DNA of 7,417 bases from CAMAVH01 sp964628235 (GTDB lineage Bacteria; Pseudomonadota; Alphaproteobacteria; SMXQ01), in assembly GCA_964628235.1 (NCBI GenBank), contig CAZVLU010000075.1, forward strand, positions 1 to 7,417, in the 5' to 3' direction. Below the pieces are notes generated by a model that saw nothing but the letters and a program-made list of their open reading frames with translations, made no database searches and was not told the DNA's origin. Shown piece by piece: positions 1-6,265 of this stretch (position 1 is its first letter; the number at the start of each line of letters is the position of its first letter). A program made the position numbers and the translations under genes.

Positions 1-607
1 GCTGATCGCCTATTCGTCGGTCGCCCATATGGGCTTCGTGACCATCGGCATCTTCACTTTCAACACCCAGGGCATCGAAGGCGCGATCTTCCAGATGCTC
101 AGCCATGGCGTCGTCTCCGGCGCGCTGTTCCTGTGCGTCGGCGTGATCTACGACCGCATGCACACCCGCGAGATAGGCCGCTACGGCGGCCTGGTCCATC
201 GCATGCCGCTCTACGCCACCGTCTTCCTGGTCTTCACCATGGCCTCGGTCGGCCTGCCGGGCACCGGCGGCTTCGTCGGCGAGTTCCTGGTACTGGTCGG
301 CGCTTATCAGGCCAATACCTGGGTCGCACTGTTCGCCACTAGCGGTTTGATCCTCGGCGCCGCCTACATGCTGTGGCTCTATCGCCGCGTCGTATTCGGC
401 CCGCTGACCAAGGACGATCTGAAGAACATCCTCGATCTCGAGGCGCGCGAAGTGGCGATCTTCGTGCCGCTCATCCTCGTCGTGCTGTGGATGGGCATCT
501 ATCCGGCGTCCTTCCTGGATATCATGCAGGCTTCGGTCGCCAGCCTCGTCGATCATCACCACGCCTCGGTGGCGCCGGCTGCGGCCGCCGCCGGCGCGGT
601 TCGCTAG
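1..607 (+). CDS. nuoM: NADH-quinone oxidoreductase subunit M, C-terminal part (5' cut by window)
   Basis: This is the C-terminal 201 residues of the proton-pumping membrane subunit NuoM of respiratory complex I; the first complete codon is at position 2 and the stop TAG at 605-607. The reading frame is open at the window edge, so the ATG at 29 is an internal Met, not the start. The sequence begins LIAYSSVAHMGFV, a NuoM hallmark, followed by a membrane segment with SHGVVSGALFL (the conserved His of the discontinuous helix region), then YDRMHTREIGRYGGL and GLPGTGGFVGEFLVL. These match the last transmembrane helices of the Mrp-type antiporter fold. The tail is Ala-rich with an HHH run and is probably non-conserved. 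NuoM transfers protons across the cytoplasmic membrane coupled to NADH oxidation. nuoN follows 17 nt downstream, as in standard nuo operons. Choice of NuoM over NuoL rests on these motifs and on the position directly before nuoN. Confidence 0.96.
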   Translation, partial: LIAYSSVAHMGFVTIGIFTFNTQGIEGAIFQMLSHGVVSGALFLCVGVIYDRMHTREIGRYGGLVHRMPLYATVFLVFTMASVGLPGTGGFVGEFLVLVGAYQANTWVALFATSGLILGAAYMLWLYRRVVFGPLTKDDLKNILDLEAREVAIFVPLILVVLWMGIYPASFLDIMQASVASLVDHHHASVAPAAAAAGAVR

Positions 608-624
608 GGTAGGGACCAGCCGGC

Positions 625-2076
625 ATGACCAGCTTCCAATTCAGCCAATTTCTTCCCGCTCTGCCGGAGGCGTTTCTCGCCGTCGCGGCGATGGCGGTGC
701 TGATGTTCGGCGTGTTCAAGGGCGACAGCCATAGCCGCGCCGCCGGCTGGCTCGCCGTGCTGGCGCTCGCCATCACCGCCGCGCTGGTGCTCGGCTCGCC
801 GGTCAAGACACCGACGGTGACGCTCAACGGGCTCTTCGTGCTCGACAGCTTCGCGCGCTTCGCCAAGCTGCTGGTCATTCTCGGCTCGGCTCTGGCGTTG
901 ATCATCTCGCTCGGCTATGTCGAGCGCGAGAAGTTCGCGCGGCCCGAATATGCCGTGCTGTTCCTGCTCGCCACGCTCGGCATGCTGATGATGCTATCGG
1001 CCAACGACCTCATCTCGCTCTATGTCGGCTTGGAGTTGCAGAGCCTGGCGCTCTATGTCACGGCGGCGATCCGCCGCGATTCGGTTCGCGCCACCGAAGC
1101 CGGTCTCAAATATTTCGTCCTCGGCGCGCTGTCGTCCGGCATGCTGCTTTACGGCGCGTCGATGATCTACGGCTTCGCCGGCACCACGACCTTCGAGGGC
1201 TTGGCCAAAGCCTTCTCGGCCGGCGAGCCGCCGGTCGGCGTCATCATCGGCCTGGCCTTCGTGGTCGCCGGGTTGGCGTTCAAGATCAGCGCGGTGCCGT
1301 TCCATATGTGGACGCCGGACGTTTATGAAGGCGCGCCGACCTCGGTGACAGCCTTCTTCGCCACCGCGCCCAAAGTGGCCGCCATGGGCTTGCTGGTGCG
1401 CGTGCTGGCTGGGCCGTTCGCCGAACTGGCGAGCCAATGGCAGCAGATCGTCGTCTTCCTGGCGGTCGCCTCGATGCTGCTCGGCGCCTTCGCCGCGATC
1501 AACCAGACCAATATCAAGCGCCTGATGGCCTATAGCTCGATCGGCCATGTCGGCTACATGCTGGTCGGCCTCGCCGCGGCCAACGAAGCCGGCATCCGCG
1601 GCGTCGCGATCTATCTCGCGATCTACCTGCTCGCCAATATCGGCACCTTCGCCGTCATCCTCTGCATGCGCGTGCGCGGCACCATGGTCGAGAACATCTC
1701 CGATCTGCGCGGCCTGTCGAAGACCAGCCCGATGCTGGCTTTGGCCTTGGCCATCTTCATGTTCTCGATGGCCGGGATTCCGCCGCTCGCCGGCTTCTTC
1801 GCCAAGCTCTACGTCTTCATGGCGGCGATCGAGGCCAAGCTCTATATCCTCGCCGTCATCGGCGTACTCGCAAGCGTCGTCTCGGCCTTCTACTATCTGC
1901 GCATCGTCAAACTGATGTATTTCGACGAAGCTGCCGATCCGTTCGACAAGGCGATCGGCACGGAAATGCGCTGGGTGCTCGCCGGTACCAGCGTCTTCAC
2001 GCTGTTCTTCTTCGTCTGGCCGGCGCCGCTCGTCGCCGGCGCGGCTTGGGCCGCCAAGGCCCTGTTCCCGGGATAA
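625..2076 (+). CDS. nuoN: NADH-quinone oxidoreductase subunit N
   Basis: Full-length 483-residue NuoN, the antiporter-like membrane subunit of complex I. It is predominantly hydrophobic with about 14 likely membrane helices. The key charged residues of the proton path are present: E137 in VGLELQSLALYV, K162 in GLKYFVLGALSSG, K220 and H227 in FKISAVPFHMW, K250 in TAPKVAAMG and K394 in PPLAGFFAKL. These correspond, with matching spacing, to the E133, K158, K217, H224, K247 and K395 set known from E. coli NuoN. The WTPDVYEGAP and NIKRLMAYSSIGHVGYM signatures are also intact. The start ATG has an AGGGA Shine-Dalgarno at 611-615, 9 nt upstream. It is the last gene of the nuo cluster and its stop is 1 nt before birA, so translation of the two is probably coupled. 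Nothing suggests truncation. Confidence 0.97.
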   Translation: MTSFQFSQFLPALPEAFLAVAAMAVLMFGVFKGDSHSRAAGWLAVLALAITAALVLGSPVKTPTVTLNGLFVLDSFARFAKLLVILGSALALIISLGYVEREKFARPEYAVLFLLATLGMLMMLSANDLISLYVGLELQSLALYVTAAIRRDSVRATEAGLKYFVLGALSSGMLLYGASMIYGFAGTTTFEGLAKAFSAGEPPVGVIIGLAFVVAGLAFKISAVPFHMWTPDVYEGAPTSVTAFFATAPKVAAMGLLVRVLAGPFAELASQWQQIVVFLAVASMLLGAFAAINQTNIKRLMAYSSIGHVGYMLVGLAAANEAGIRGVAIYLAIYLLANIGTFAVILCMRVRGTMVENISDLRGLSKTSPMLALALAIFMFSMAGIPPLAGFFAKLYVFMAAIEAKLYILAVIGVLASVVSAFYYLRIVKLMYFDEAADPFDKAIGTEMRWVLAGTSVFTLFFFVWPAPLVAGAAWAAKALFPG

Positions 2077-2077
2077 C

Positions 2078-2848
2078 GTGGGCCAGCCCGCGGGCCTCGA
2101 TCCGTTTTACCGCCTCGTGCGTCTGGGCGAGACCGCCAGCACCAACGATGACGCGCGCCGCATGGCGATCGAAGGCGCTGCGGACGGCACGCTGATTTGG
2201 GCCGAGCGTCAGACGTCCGGGCGTGGCCGCCGTGGCCGCCGTTGGGAAAGCCCGGCGGGCAATCTCTACCTGTCGCTGCTGCTGCGTCCCGCTGTGCCCT
2301 TGGCGCGGGCCGGGCAGATCGGCTTTCTCGCAGCGCTCGCCATTGCCGAGACTTGCGCTGCGCTGCTCCCGACCCACGCCGTCGCCTGTAAATGGCCGAA
2401 TGATGTTCTGATCGATAGCAAGAAGGTCGCCGGCCTGCTGCTGGAAAGCGAAGCGCAGCCGGATGGTCGCGTCGAGTGGCTGGTGCTCGGCCTCGGCGTC
2501 AATGTCGCCAGCCATCCCGAGGGCATGGAATTTCCGGCGACGTCGCTGACGGCCGCAGGCGGCACGGCCGAGGTCGAAACCGTCATGGCGATGGTCGCGA
2601 ACGCTTTTGCCGTCTGGTATCGCTGCTGGCTGGCCGATGGTTTCGCGCCGGTGCGCGAGGCTTGGCTGGCGCGCGCGGCGGGGATCGGCGGACCGGTGCG
2701 CGTGCGCTTCGAGACCCGCACGGAGGAGGGGATTTTTGCCGGCCTTGACGGCGAGGGAGCTCTGCTTCTCCATAAGGCCGGCGCGGCGGCGCCGTTGCGG
2801 GTCACCGCCGGAGACTTGTTCTTTCCTGCCGCGACAGAGAAGGCCTAA
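2078..2848 (+). CDS. birA: Biotin--[acetyl-CoA-carboxylase] ligase, class without DNA-binding domain
   Basis: A 256-residue cytoplasmic biotin-protein ligase that makes biotinyl-AMP and transfers biotin to the carrier lysine of carboxylases such as acetyl-CoA carboxylase. Visible motifs are ETASTND (18-24), the adenylate-binding loop GRGRRGR (48-54), KWPNDV (105-110), KKVAGLLLE (115-123, with K116 matching the substrate-contacting Lys183 of E. coli BirA) and LGLGVNV (137-143). A small C-terminal domain covers about 205-256. The protein starts almost directly at the catalytic domain, so the N-terminal helix-turn-helix of E. coli BirA is missing; it should be an enzyme only, not a biotin repressor. 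The start is GTG, 1 nt after the nuoN stop, with only a weak GGGA nearby; no later start would keep the ETASTND region intact with normal length. Translational coupling to nuoN is likely (inference). Confidence 0.94.
   Translation: MGQPAGLDPFYRLVRLGETASTNDDARRMAIEGAADGTLIWAERQTSGRGRRGRRWESPAGNLYLSLLLRPAVPLARAGQIGFLAALAIAETCAALLPTHAVACKWPNDVLIDSKKVAGLLLESEAQPDGRVEWLVLGLGVNVASHPEGMEFPATSLTAAGGTAEVETVMAMVANAFAVWYRCWLADGFAPVREAWLARAAGIGGPVRVRFETRTEEGIFAGLDGEGALLLHKAGAAAPLRVTAGDLFFPAATEKA
2837..2843 (+). promoter_or_regulatory. Ribosome binding site of coaX inside birA
   Basis: GAGAAGG lies within the last codons of birA, 7 nt before the coaX ATG at 2851. It supports that ATG as the start and shows that coaX can be initiated independently although only 2 nt separate the genes. 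Confidence 0.7.
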
Positions 2849-2850
2849 CC

Positions 2851-3624
2851 ATGTTGCTCACAATCGACTGCGGCAACACCAACACCGTCTTCGCCGTCTA
2901 TGATGGCGACGTGCCGCGCGGCGAATGGCGCATCTCGACCGATGCCCGCCGCACGGCGGACGAATATGCCGTGTGGCTCGTGCAGTTGATGGGCATGCAA
3001 GACCTGCGGCGCGAATATGTCGATGGCGCGATCATCGCCACGGTGGTGCCGGGCGCGCTCTTCGCGCTCAAAACGCTCTGTCGCCGCTTTTTCGAGGCCG
3101 ATCCGTTGGTGGTCGGCGAGCCGGGCGTGAAACTCGGCATCAAGGCCGCCGTCGACAATCCGCAGGAAGTTGGCGCCGATCGCCTAGTCAATGCCGTCGC
3201 CGCCCATGCGCGCTATCCGGGCGATCTCATCTTGCTCGACTTCGGCACCGCGACGACCTTCGACGTCGTCAACGCCAAGGGCGACTATGTCGGCGGCGCC
3301 ATCGCGCCCGGCATCAATCTGTCGATCGAGGCGCTGCATATGGCCGCCGCGCAACTGCCGCGCATCGGCGTGAAGAAGCCGGCGACTGTGATCGGCAAAT
3401 CGACCGTGCCGGCCATGCAGTCCGGCGTATTTTGGGGCTATGTCGGCCTCATCGAAGGCATCATCGCGCGCATGACGGCCGAGATCGGCGCCAAGCCGAC
3501 CGTCATCGCCACCGGCGGCCTGGCGCCGCTGTTCATCGACGCGACGCCCATCATCAATCACCTCGACGCCGATCTGACCGTGCGCGGTTTGGTCGCCATT
3601 TGGCGAAAGAACAAACCGAAATGA
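2851..3624 (+). CDS. coaX: Type III pantothenate kinase
   Basis: A 257-residue CoaX of the acetate/sugar kinase (ASKHA) fold. It phosphorylates pantothenate with ATP in the first step of coenzyme A synthesis in the cytoplasm; the family is known to need a monovalent cation and to resist CoA feedback. The N-terminal phosphate loop IDCGNTNT (5-12) carries D6. GADRLVNA (108-115) contributes the catalytic-base Asp D110. DFGTATTFDVV (130-140) is the second phosphate motif, followed by GGAIAPGI (148-155), TGG (221-223) and the typical C-terminal DLTVRGL (241-247). Length is normal for the family. The gene starts 2 nt after birA and its TGA overlaps the rnj ATG (ATGA at 3621-3624). Pairing with birA makes sense: one supplies CoA, the other activates biotin enzymes that act on CoA thioesters. 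The older annotation 'Bvg accessory factor (Baf)' refers to the same family. Confidence 0.95.
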   Translation: MLLTIDCGNTNTVFAVYDGDVPRGEWRISTDARRTADEYAVWLVQLMGMQDLRREYVDGAIIATVVPGALFALKTLCRRFFEADPLVVGEPGVKLGIKAAVDNPQEVGADRLVNAVAAHARYPGDLILLDFGTATTFDVVNAKGDYVGGAIAPGINLSIEALHMAAAQLPRIGVKKPATVIGKSTVPAMQSGVFWGYVGLIEGIIARMTAEIGAKPTVIATGGLAPLFIDATPIINHLDADLTVRGLVAIWRKNKPK

Positions 3625-5351
3625 AGTCCGTCAGCGTACCCGCGTCCGGCACGCCCGCCGATATTCTGCGCCAGCGCGAGGAGATCGCCGCCGTGCTGGC
3701 GGCGGCCAAAGACGGTCTCGTCTATCTGCCGCTCGGCGGCGCCGGCGAGATCGGCATGAACATGTATCTCTACGGCTGCAAGGGCAAATGGCTGATGGTC
3801 GAGTGCGGCATCGGCTTCGCCGACGAGAGCATGCCGGGCCTCGACATCATCATGCCCAATCCGGCCTTCATCGCCGACAACGCCAAAGACCTGGTCGGCA
3901 TCGTCCTGACGCACGCCCACGAAGACCATCTCGGCTCGGTTGCGCATCTGTGGCGCAAATTCCGCAAGCCGATCTACGCCACGCCCTTCGCCGCCGGGCT
4001 GTTGCGCGAGAAGCTGGGCGAGGCGGGTCTGCGCGACGAAGCCGAGGTGACCGAGGTCGCCACCGGCGACCGCATCAAGCTCGGCCCGTTCGATGTCGAA
4101 TTCGTCGCCGTCACCCATTCGATCCCCGAGCCGCAAGCGCTCGCCATCCGCACGCCGCACGGCACCGTGCTGCACACCGGCGATTGGAAGATCGATCCCC
4201 AGCCGCTGCTCGGCGACGTCACGGCGCAGGACCGCCTGAAGGCGATCGGCGACGAAGGCGTCGACCTGCTGGTGTGCGATTCGACCAACGTCATGGTGCC
4301 CGGCGAGGCCGGTTCGGAAGCCGATGTGCGCGACAAGCTGATCGAGGTGATCGGACGCTATAAGCACCGCGTCGCCGTCGCTTGCTTCGCGTCGAACGTC
4401 GCCCGTATCGAGTCGCTGACCAAGGCGGGCCTCGCCAACGGCCGCCGCGCCGCCTTAATCGGCCGCTCGCTGTGGCGCATGACGGAAGTGGCCTATGCCT
4501 GCGGCTATTTGCGCGATCTGCCGCCGTTCTTGACGGAACATGACGTCGGTTACCTGCCGCGCAATGAAATTCTGCTGATCTGCACCGGCAGCCAAGGCGA
4601 ACAGGGCGCCGCGATGACGCGCATCGCCGCCAACGAGCATCCGCATATCGTCCTCGACACCGGCGACGTGGTGCTGTTCTCGTCGCGCAAAATCCCCGGC
4701 AACGAAAAACCGATTTATAAAACGCACAACCAACTCGCCAAGCGCGGCGTCGAGATCGTCACGGACCGCGACGAGTTCATACATGTCTCGGGCCACCCGG
4801 CGCGCGACGAATTGACCAAGATGTACGGCTGGATCCGTCCCAAGCTCGCCGTGCCGATGCATGGCGAAATGCGCCATCTGATCGAGCATGTCGCTTTCGC
4901 CGGCCTCATGGGCGTGCCCGACGCCAAGCTCGTCACCAACGGCCAGGCGCTGCGCGTGGCACCAGGTCCGGCGGAGATCGTCGGCGGCGTGCCCTTCGGC
5001 CGCTTGGGGCTCGACGGTAAGCGCTTGATCGGCCTCGATGACCGCATACTGTCGGCGCGCAAGCGCATGACCTTCAACGGCGCCGCCATGGTGACGGTGG
5101 TGATCGACCAGAAGGGCAAGCTGGTGGCCGATCCGCAGGTCACCGTGCAGGGCCTGTCGGACGATCCGCTCGACGACACATCGCGTCGCGCCCTGATCGC
5201 CGGCGTCGAAGTCGCCGTCGAGAAGCTGTCGCGCACCGACCGTGAGGATGACGAGATGATCGAGGAGGCGGTGCGCTTGGCCGTGCTGCGCGGTTTGCGC
5301 GCCGAGCACGGCAAGCGGCCCTTGACTCAAGTGCATGTCGTGCGCGTCTAG
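3621..5351 (+). CDS. rnj: Ribonuclease J
   Basis: A 576-residue metallo-beta-lactamase/beta-CASP nuclease that degrades and matures RNA by 5'-3' exonuclease and endonuclease action. Zinc ligands are complete: H98, H100, D102 and H103 in THAHEDH, H166 in AVTHSIPE, D188 in HTGDWKID and H414 in VPMHGEMRH. Beta-CASP motifs VCDSTN (218-223), TGSQGE (322-327) and SGHP (390-393) follow, then a C-terminal domain from about 460. Each ligand is offset by exactly 24 residues from Bacillus subtilis RNase J1 (H74, H76, D78, H79, H142, D164, H390, from memory). The chosen ATG overlaps the coaX stop and codons 1-24 have the genome's GC-rich third positions. A GTG at 3693 with a GAGGAG site is a serious alternative and gives 552 residues. 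The same frame is open back to 2925 inside coaX, but that part is not coding. In alphaproteobacteria RNase J acts in 23S rRNA 5'-end maturation and sRNA/mRNA turnover. Confidence 0.95.
   Translation: MKSVSVPASGTPADILRQREEIAAVLAAAKDGLVYLPLGGAGEIGMNMYLYGCKGKWLMVECGIGFADESMPGLDIIMPNPAFIADNAKDLVGIVLTHAHEDHLGSVAHLWRKFRKPIYATPFAAGLLREKLGEAGLRDEAEVTEVATGDRIKLGPFDVEFVAVTHSIPEPQALAIRTPHGTVLHTGDWKIDPQPLLGDVTAQDRLKAIGDEGVDLLVCDSTNVMVPGEAGSEADVRDKLIEVIGRYKHRVAVACFASNVARIESLTKAGLANGRRAALIGRSLWRMTEVAYACGYLRDLPPFLTEHDVGYLPRNEILLICTGSQGEQGAAMTRIAANEHPHIVLDTGDVVLFSSRKIPGNEKPIYKTHNQLAKRGVEIVTDRDEFIHVSGHPARDELTKMYGWIRPKLAVPMHGEMRHLIEHVAFAGLMGVPDAKLVTNGQALRVAPGPAEIVGGVPFGRLGLDGKRLIGLDDRILSARKRMTFNGAAMVTVVIDQKGKLVADPQVTVQGLSDDPLDDTSRRALIAGVEVAVEKLSRTDREDDEMIEEAVRLAVLRGLRAEHGKRPLTQVHVVRV
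3678..3683 (+). promoter_or_regulatory. Strong internal Shine-Dalgarno GAGGAG, alternative rnj start
   Basis: GAGGAG stands 9 nt before the in-frame GTG at 3693 (codon 25 of the longer rnj reading). By contrast the ATG at 3621 has only weak AAAGAA-like purines upstream. Starting at 3693 gives a 552-residue protein beginning just before VYLPLGGAGEIG, the usual RNase J N-terminus. It could be the true start or a second initiation site, or chance from the Glu-Glu codons GAG GAG. Confidence 0.35.
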
Positions 5352-5355
5352 GAGG
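5350..5355 (+). promoter_or_regulatory. Consensus Shine-Dalgarno AGGAGG overlapping the rnj stop codon
   Basis: The rnj stop TAG (5349-5351) is part of TAGGAGG, a full consensus ribosome binding site 5 nt before the ATG at 5361. It fixes the start of the DUF1467 gene and would let ribosomes finishing rnj re-initiate. It is the strongest ribosome binding site in the window. Confidence 0.8.
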
Positions 5356-5360
5356 CGGCG

Positions 5361-5603
5361 ATGAATTGGTTCACCGGCATCATGGTCTATGTCATCCTCT
5401 GGTGGCTGGTGTTTTTCACCACGCTGCCGTTCGGCGTGCGCCCGCCGGAGCATGTCGAGACAGGGCACGACATCGGCGCGCCGGAAAAGCCGCGTTTATG
5501 GCTGAAGGCGCTCATCTCCAGCGTCATCGCAGGCGTGCTGTTCGGCGTCTTCTACTACGTCGTTGACGCCGATTTGATCTCGTTCCGCCGGATGTCGATA
5601 TGA
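5361..5603 (+). CDS. DUF1467 family two-helix membrane protein
   Basis: An 80-residue protein of the DUF1467 family, small membrane proteins widespread in Alphaproteobacteria and of unknown function. Two hydrophobic segments are visible, about residues 4-22 (rich in Trp and Phe, WWLVFFTTL) and 50-67. They are joined by a conserved polar loop with LPFGVRPPEHVETGHDIGAP, the family's hallmark. The positive and polar distribution does not settle topology. The start is fixed by the AGGAGG at 5350-5355. The stop TGA overlaps the tag ATG (ATGA at 5600-5603), so the two are probably translated together. Family members are repeatedly found between rnj and proS, so a link with RNase J or with the envelope is possible but unproven. 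Family assignment is confident; function is not known. Confidence 0.88.
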   Translation: MNWFTGIMVYVILWWLVFFTTLPFGVRPPEHVETGHDIGAPEKPRLWLKALISSVIAGVLFGVFYYVVDADLISFRRMSI

Positions 5604-6166
5604 GCGGCTATTGCGACTATGCGCCGGGCGATCCGGTTCATGCGTCCTATCACGCGACGGAATACGGCTTTCCTCAGCGCGACGACAAGGTGCTGTTCGA
5701 GCGCTTGATCCTCGAGATCAACCAGGCGGGCCTGTCGTGGGGCACGATCCTCAAGAAGCGCGAGAGCTTCTTCAAAGCCTATCGCGGCTTCGATATCGCC
5801 AAGGTCGCCAAGTTCGGCGACAAAGACGTCGCACGCTTGCTGGCCGATGCCGGCATCATCCGCAACCGGTTGAAGGTCGCGGCGGCCATCGAGAACGCCA
5901 AGCGCTTGCTGCCGATCATCATGAGCCACGGCAGCTTCGCCGCCTGGCTCGACGACCATCATCCGCTGGAGAAGGCGGCGTGGGTCAAGCTGTTCAAGAA
6001 GACCTTCGTCTTCACCGGCGGCGAGATCACCGGTGAGTTCTTGATGAGCCTCGGTTATTTGCCGAACGCGCACGGCGCCGATTGCCCGATTTATAAAAAG
6101 CTCGTCAAACTCTCGCCGCCGTGGCTTGTCGCGGAGAAGCTGGCGAAGGGGCGCAGAAAAAAATAA
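5600..6166 (+). CDS. tag: DNA-3-methyladenine glycosylase I
   Basis: A 188-residue member of the Tag family, which excises 3-methyladenine from alkylated DNA and leaves an abasic site for base excision repair. The zinc-snap ligands are kept: C5, H18 (SYHATEYG), H158 and C162, with the same H-x3-C spacing as E. coli H175/C179. The pocket motif LEINQAGLSW (38-47) supplies E39, equivalent to E. coli E38, and W47, equivalent to W46; Y17 matches Y16. LADAGIIRNRLKV (81-93) is the helix-hairpin-helix signature. Differences from E. coli are Tyr at positions 7 and 22, where E. coli has Trp, and a rewritten 110-150 region, so this is a divergent subfamily. The start ATG overlaps the DUF1467 stop. The last codons (K-K-stop) fall inside a 19-bp direct repeat. 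It appears to be the last gene of the operon. No ada or alkB box is visible, so alkylation-inducible control is not supported. Confidence 0.92.
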   Translation: MSGYCDYAPGDPVHASYHATEYGFPQRDDKVLFERLILEINQAGLSWGTILKKRESFFKAYRGFDIAKVAKFGDKDVARLLADAGIIRNRLKVAAAIENAKRLLPIIMSHGSFAAWLDDHHPLEKAAWVKLFKKTFVFTGGEITGEFLMSLGYLPNAHGADCPIYKKLVKLSPPWLVAEKLAKGRRKK

Positions 6167-6247
6167 ATCCCGCCGCCCCGCGGGCGCAGCCCGCAAAAAA
6201 TTGAGTCGGCCTACATGGTCGTGCTTATAAAAAAATAAATCCCGCCG
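6157..6247. repeat. 19-bp direct repeat, two copies 72 bp apart
   Basis: AAAAAAATAAATCCCGCCG occurs exactly at 6157-6175 and at 6229-6247. The first copy encodes the end of tag including its TAA stop; the second forms the 5' arm of the hairpin at 6235-6265. The flanks of the copies are unrelated. Between them is a 6-bp hairpin GCGGGC/GCCCGC (6180-6185 with 6189-6194, loop GCA). Both repeat copies are complementary over 13 nt to the same downstream arm at 6253-6265, so they could compete for it in RNA. Confidence 0.8.
6201..6231 (+). promoter_or_regulatory. Candidate sigma-70-type promoter in the tag 3' region
   Basis: TTGAGT (6201-6206, 4/6 to the consensus -35) is followed after 19 nt by TATAAA (6226-6231, 5/6 to the -10), or after 18 nt by TTATAA. 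The spacing is long but tolerable. Transcription would start near 6237-6239, at the base of a 13-bp hairpin. The A/T-rich -10 stands out from the GC-rich surroundings, but part of the match comes from the A-tract of the repeat. Confidence 0.3.
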
Positions 6248-6265
6248 GCCGTCGGCGGGATTTAT
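6229..6265 (-). terminator. Intrinsic terminator on the - strand, possibly bidirectional
   Basis: Positions 6235-6247 pair perfectly with 6253-6265 (13 bp, GC core CCCGCCG/CGGCGGG, 5-nt loop GCCGT). Read on the - strand the stem runs into TTTATTTTTTT, a textbook terminator. On the + strand the stem's 3' arm ends in ATTTAT and then GGGC, with no free T-tract, so it would terminate tag weakly at best. No gene on the - strand lies above it in this window. Confidence 0.7.

Noticed and set aside
2925..3620. The rnj frame is open for 232 codons upstream of the ATG, as if RNase J had a long N-terminal extension
   Set aside because: This stretch lies inside coaX in another frame. Its translation is Arg/His-rich and low in complexity, typical of a GC-rich shadow frame, while CoaX motifs are intact in the overlapping frame.
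4455..5468. 337-codon - strand reading frame antisense to rnj
   Set aside because: His/Asp/Arg-rich translation with no recognisable motif, opposite a complete and well-conserved RNase J.
4710..6098. CCGATTTATAAAA occurs in both rnj (about 4710-4722) and tag (about 6086-6098)
   Set aside because: Both encode the peptide P-I-Y-K in frame, and no other sequence around them is similar; chance shared codons.
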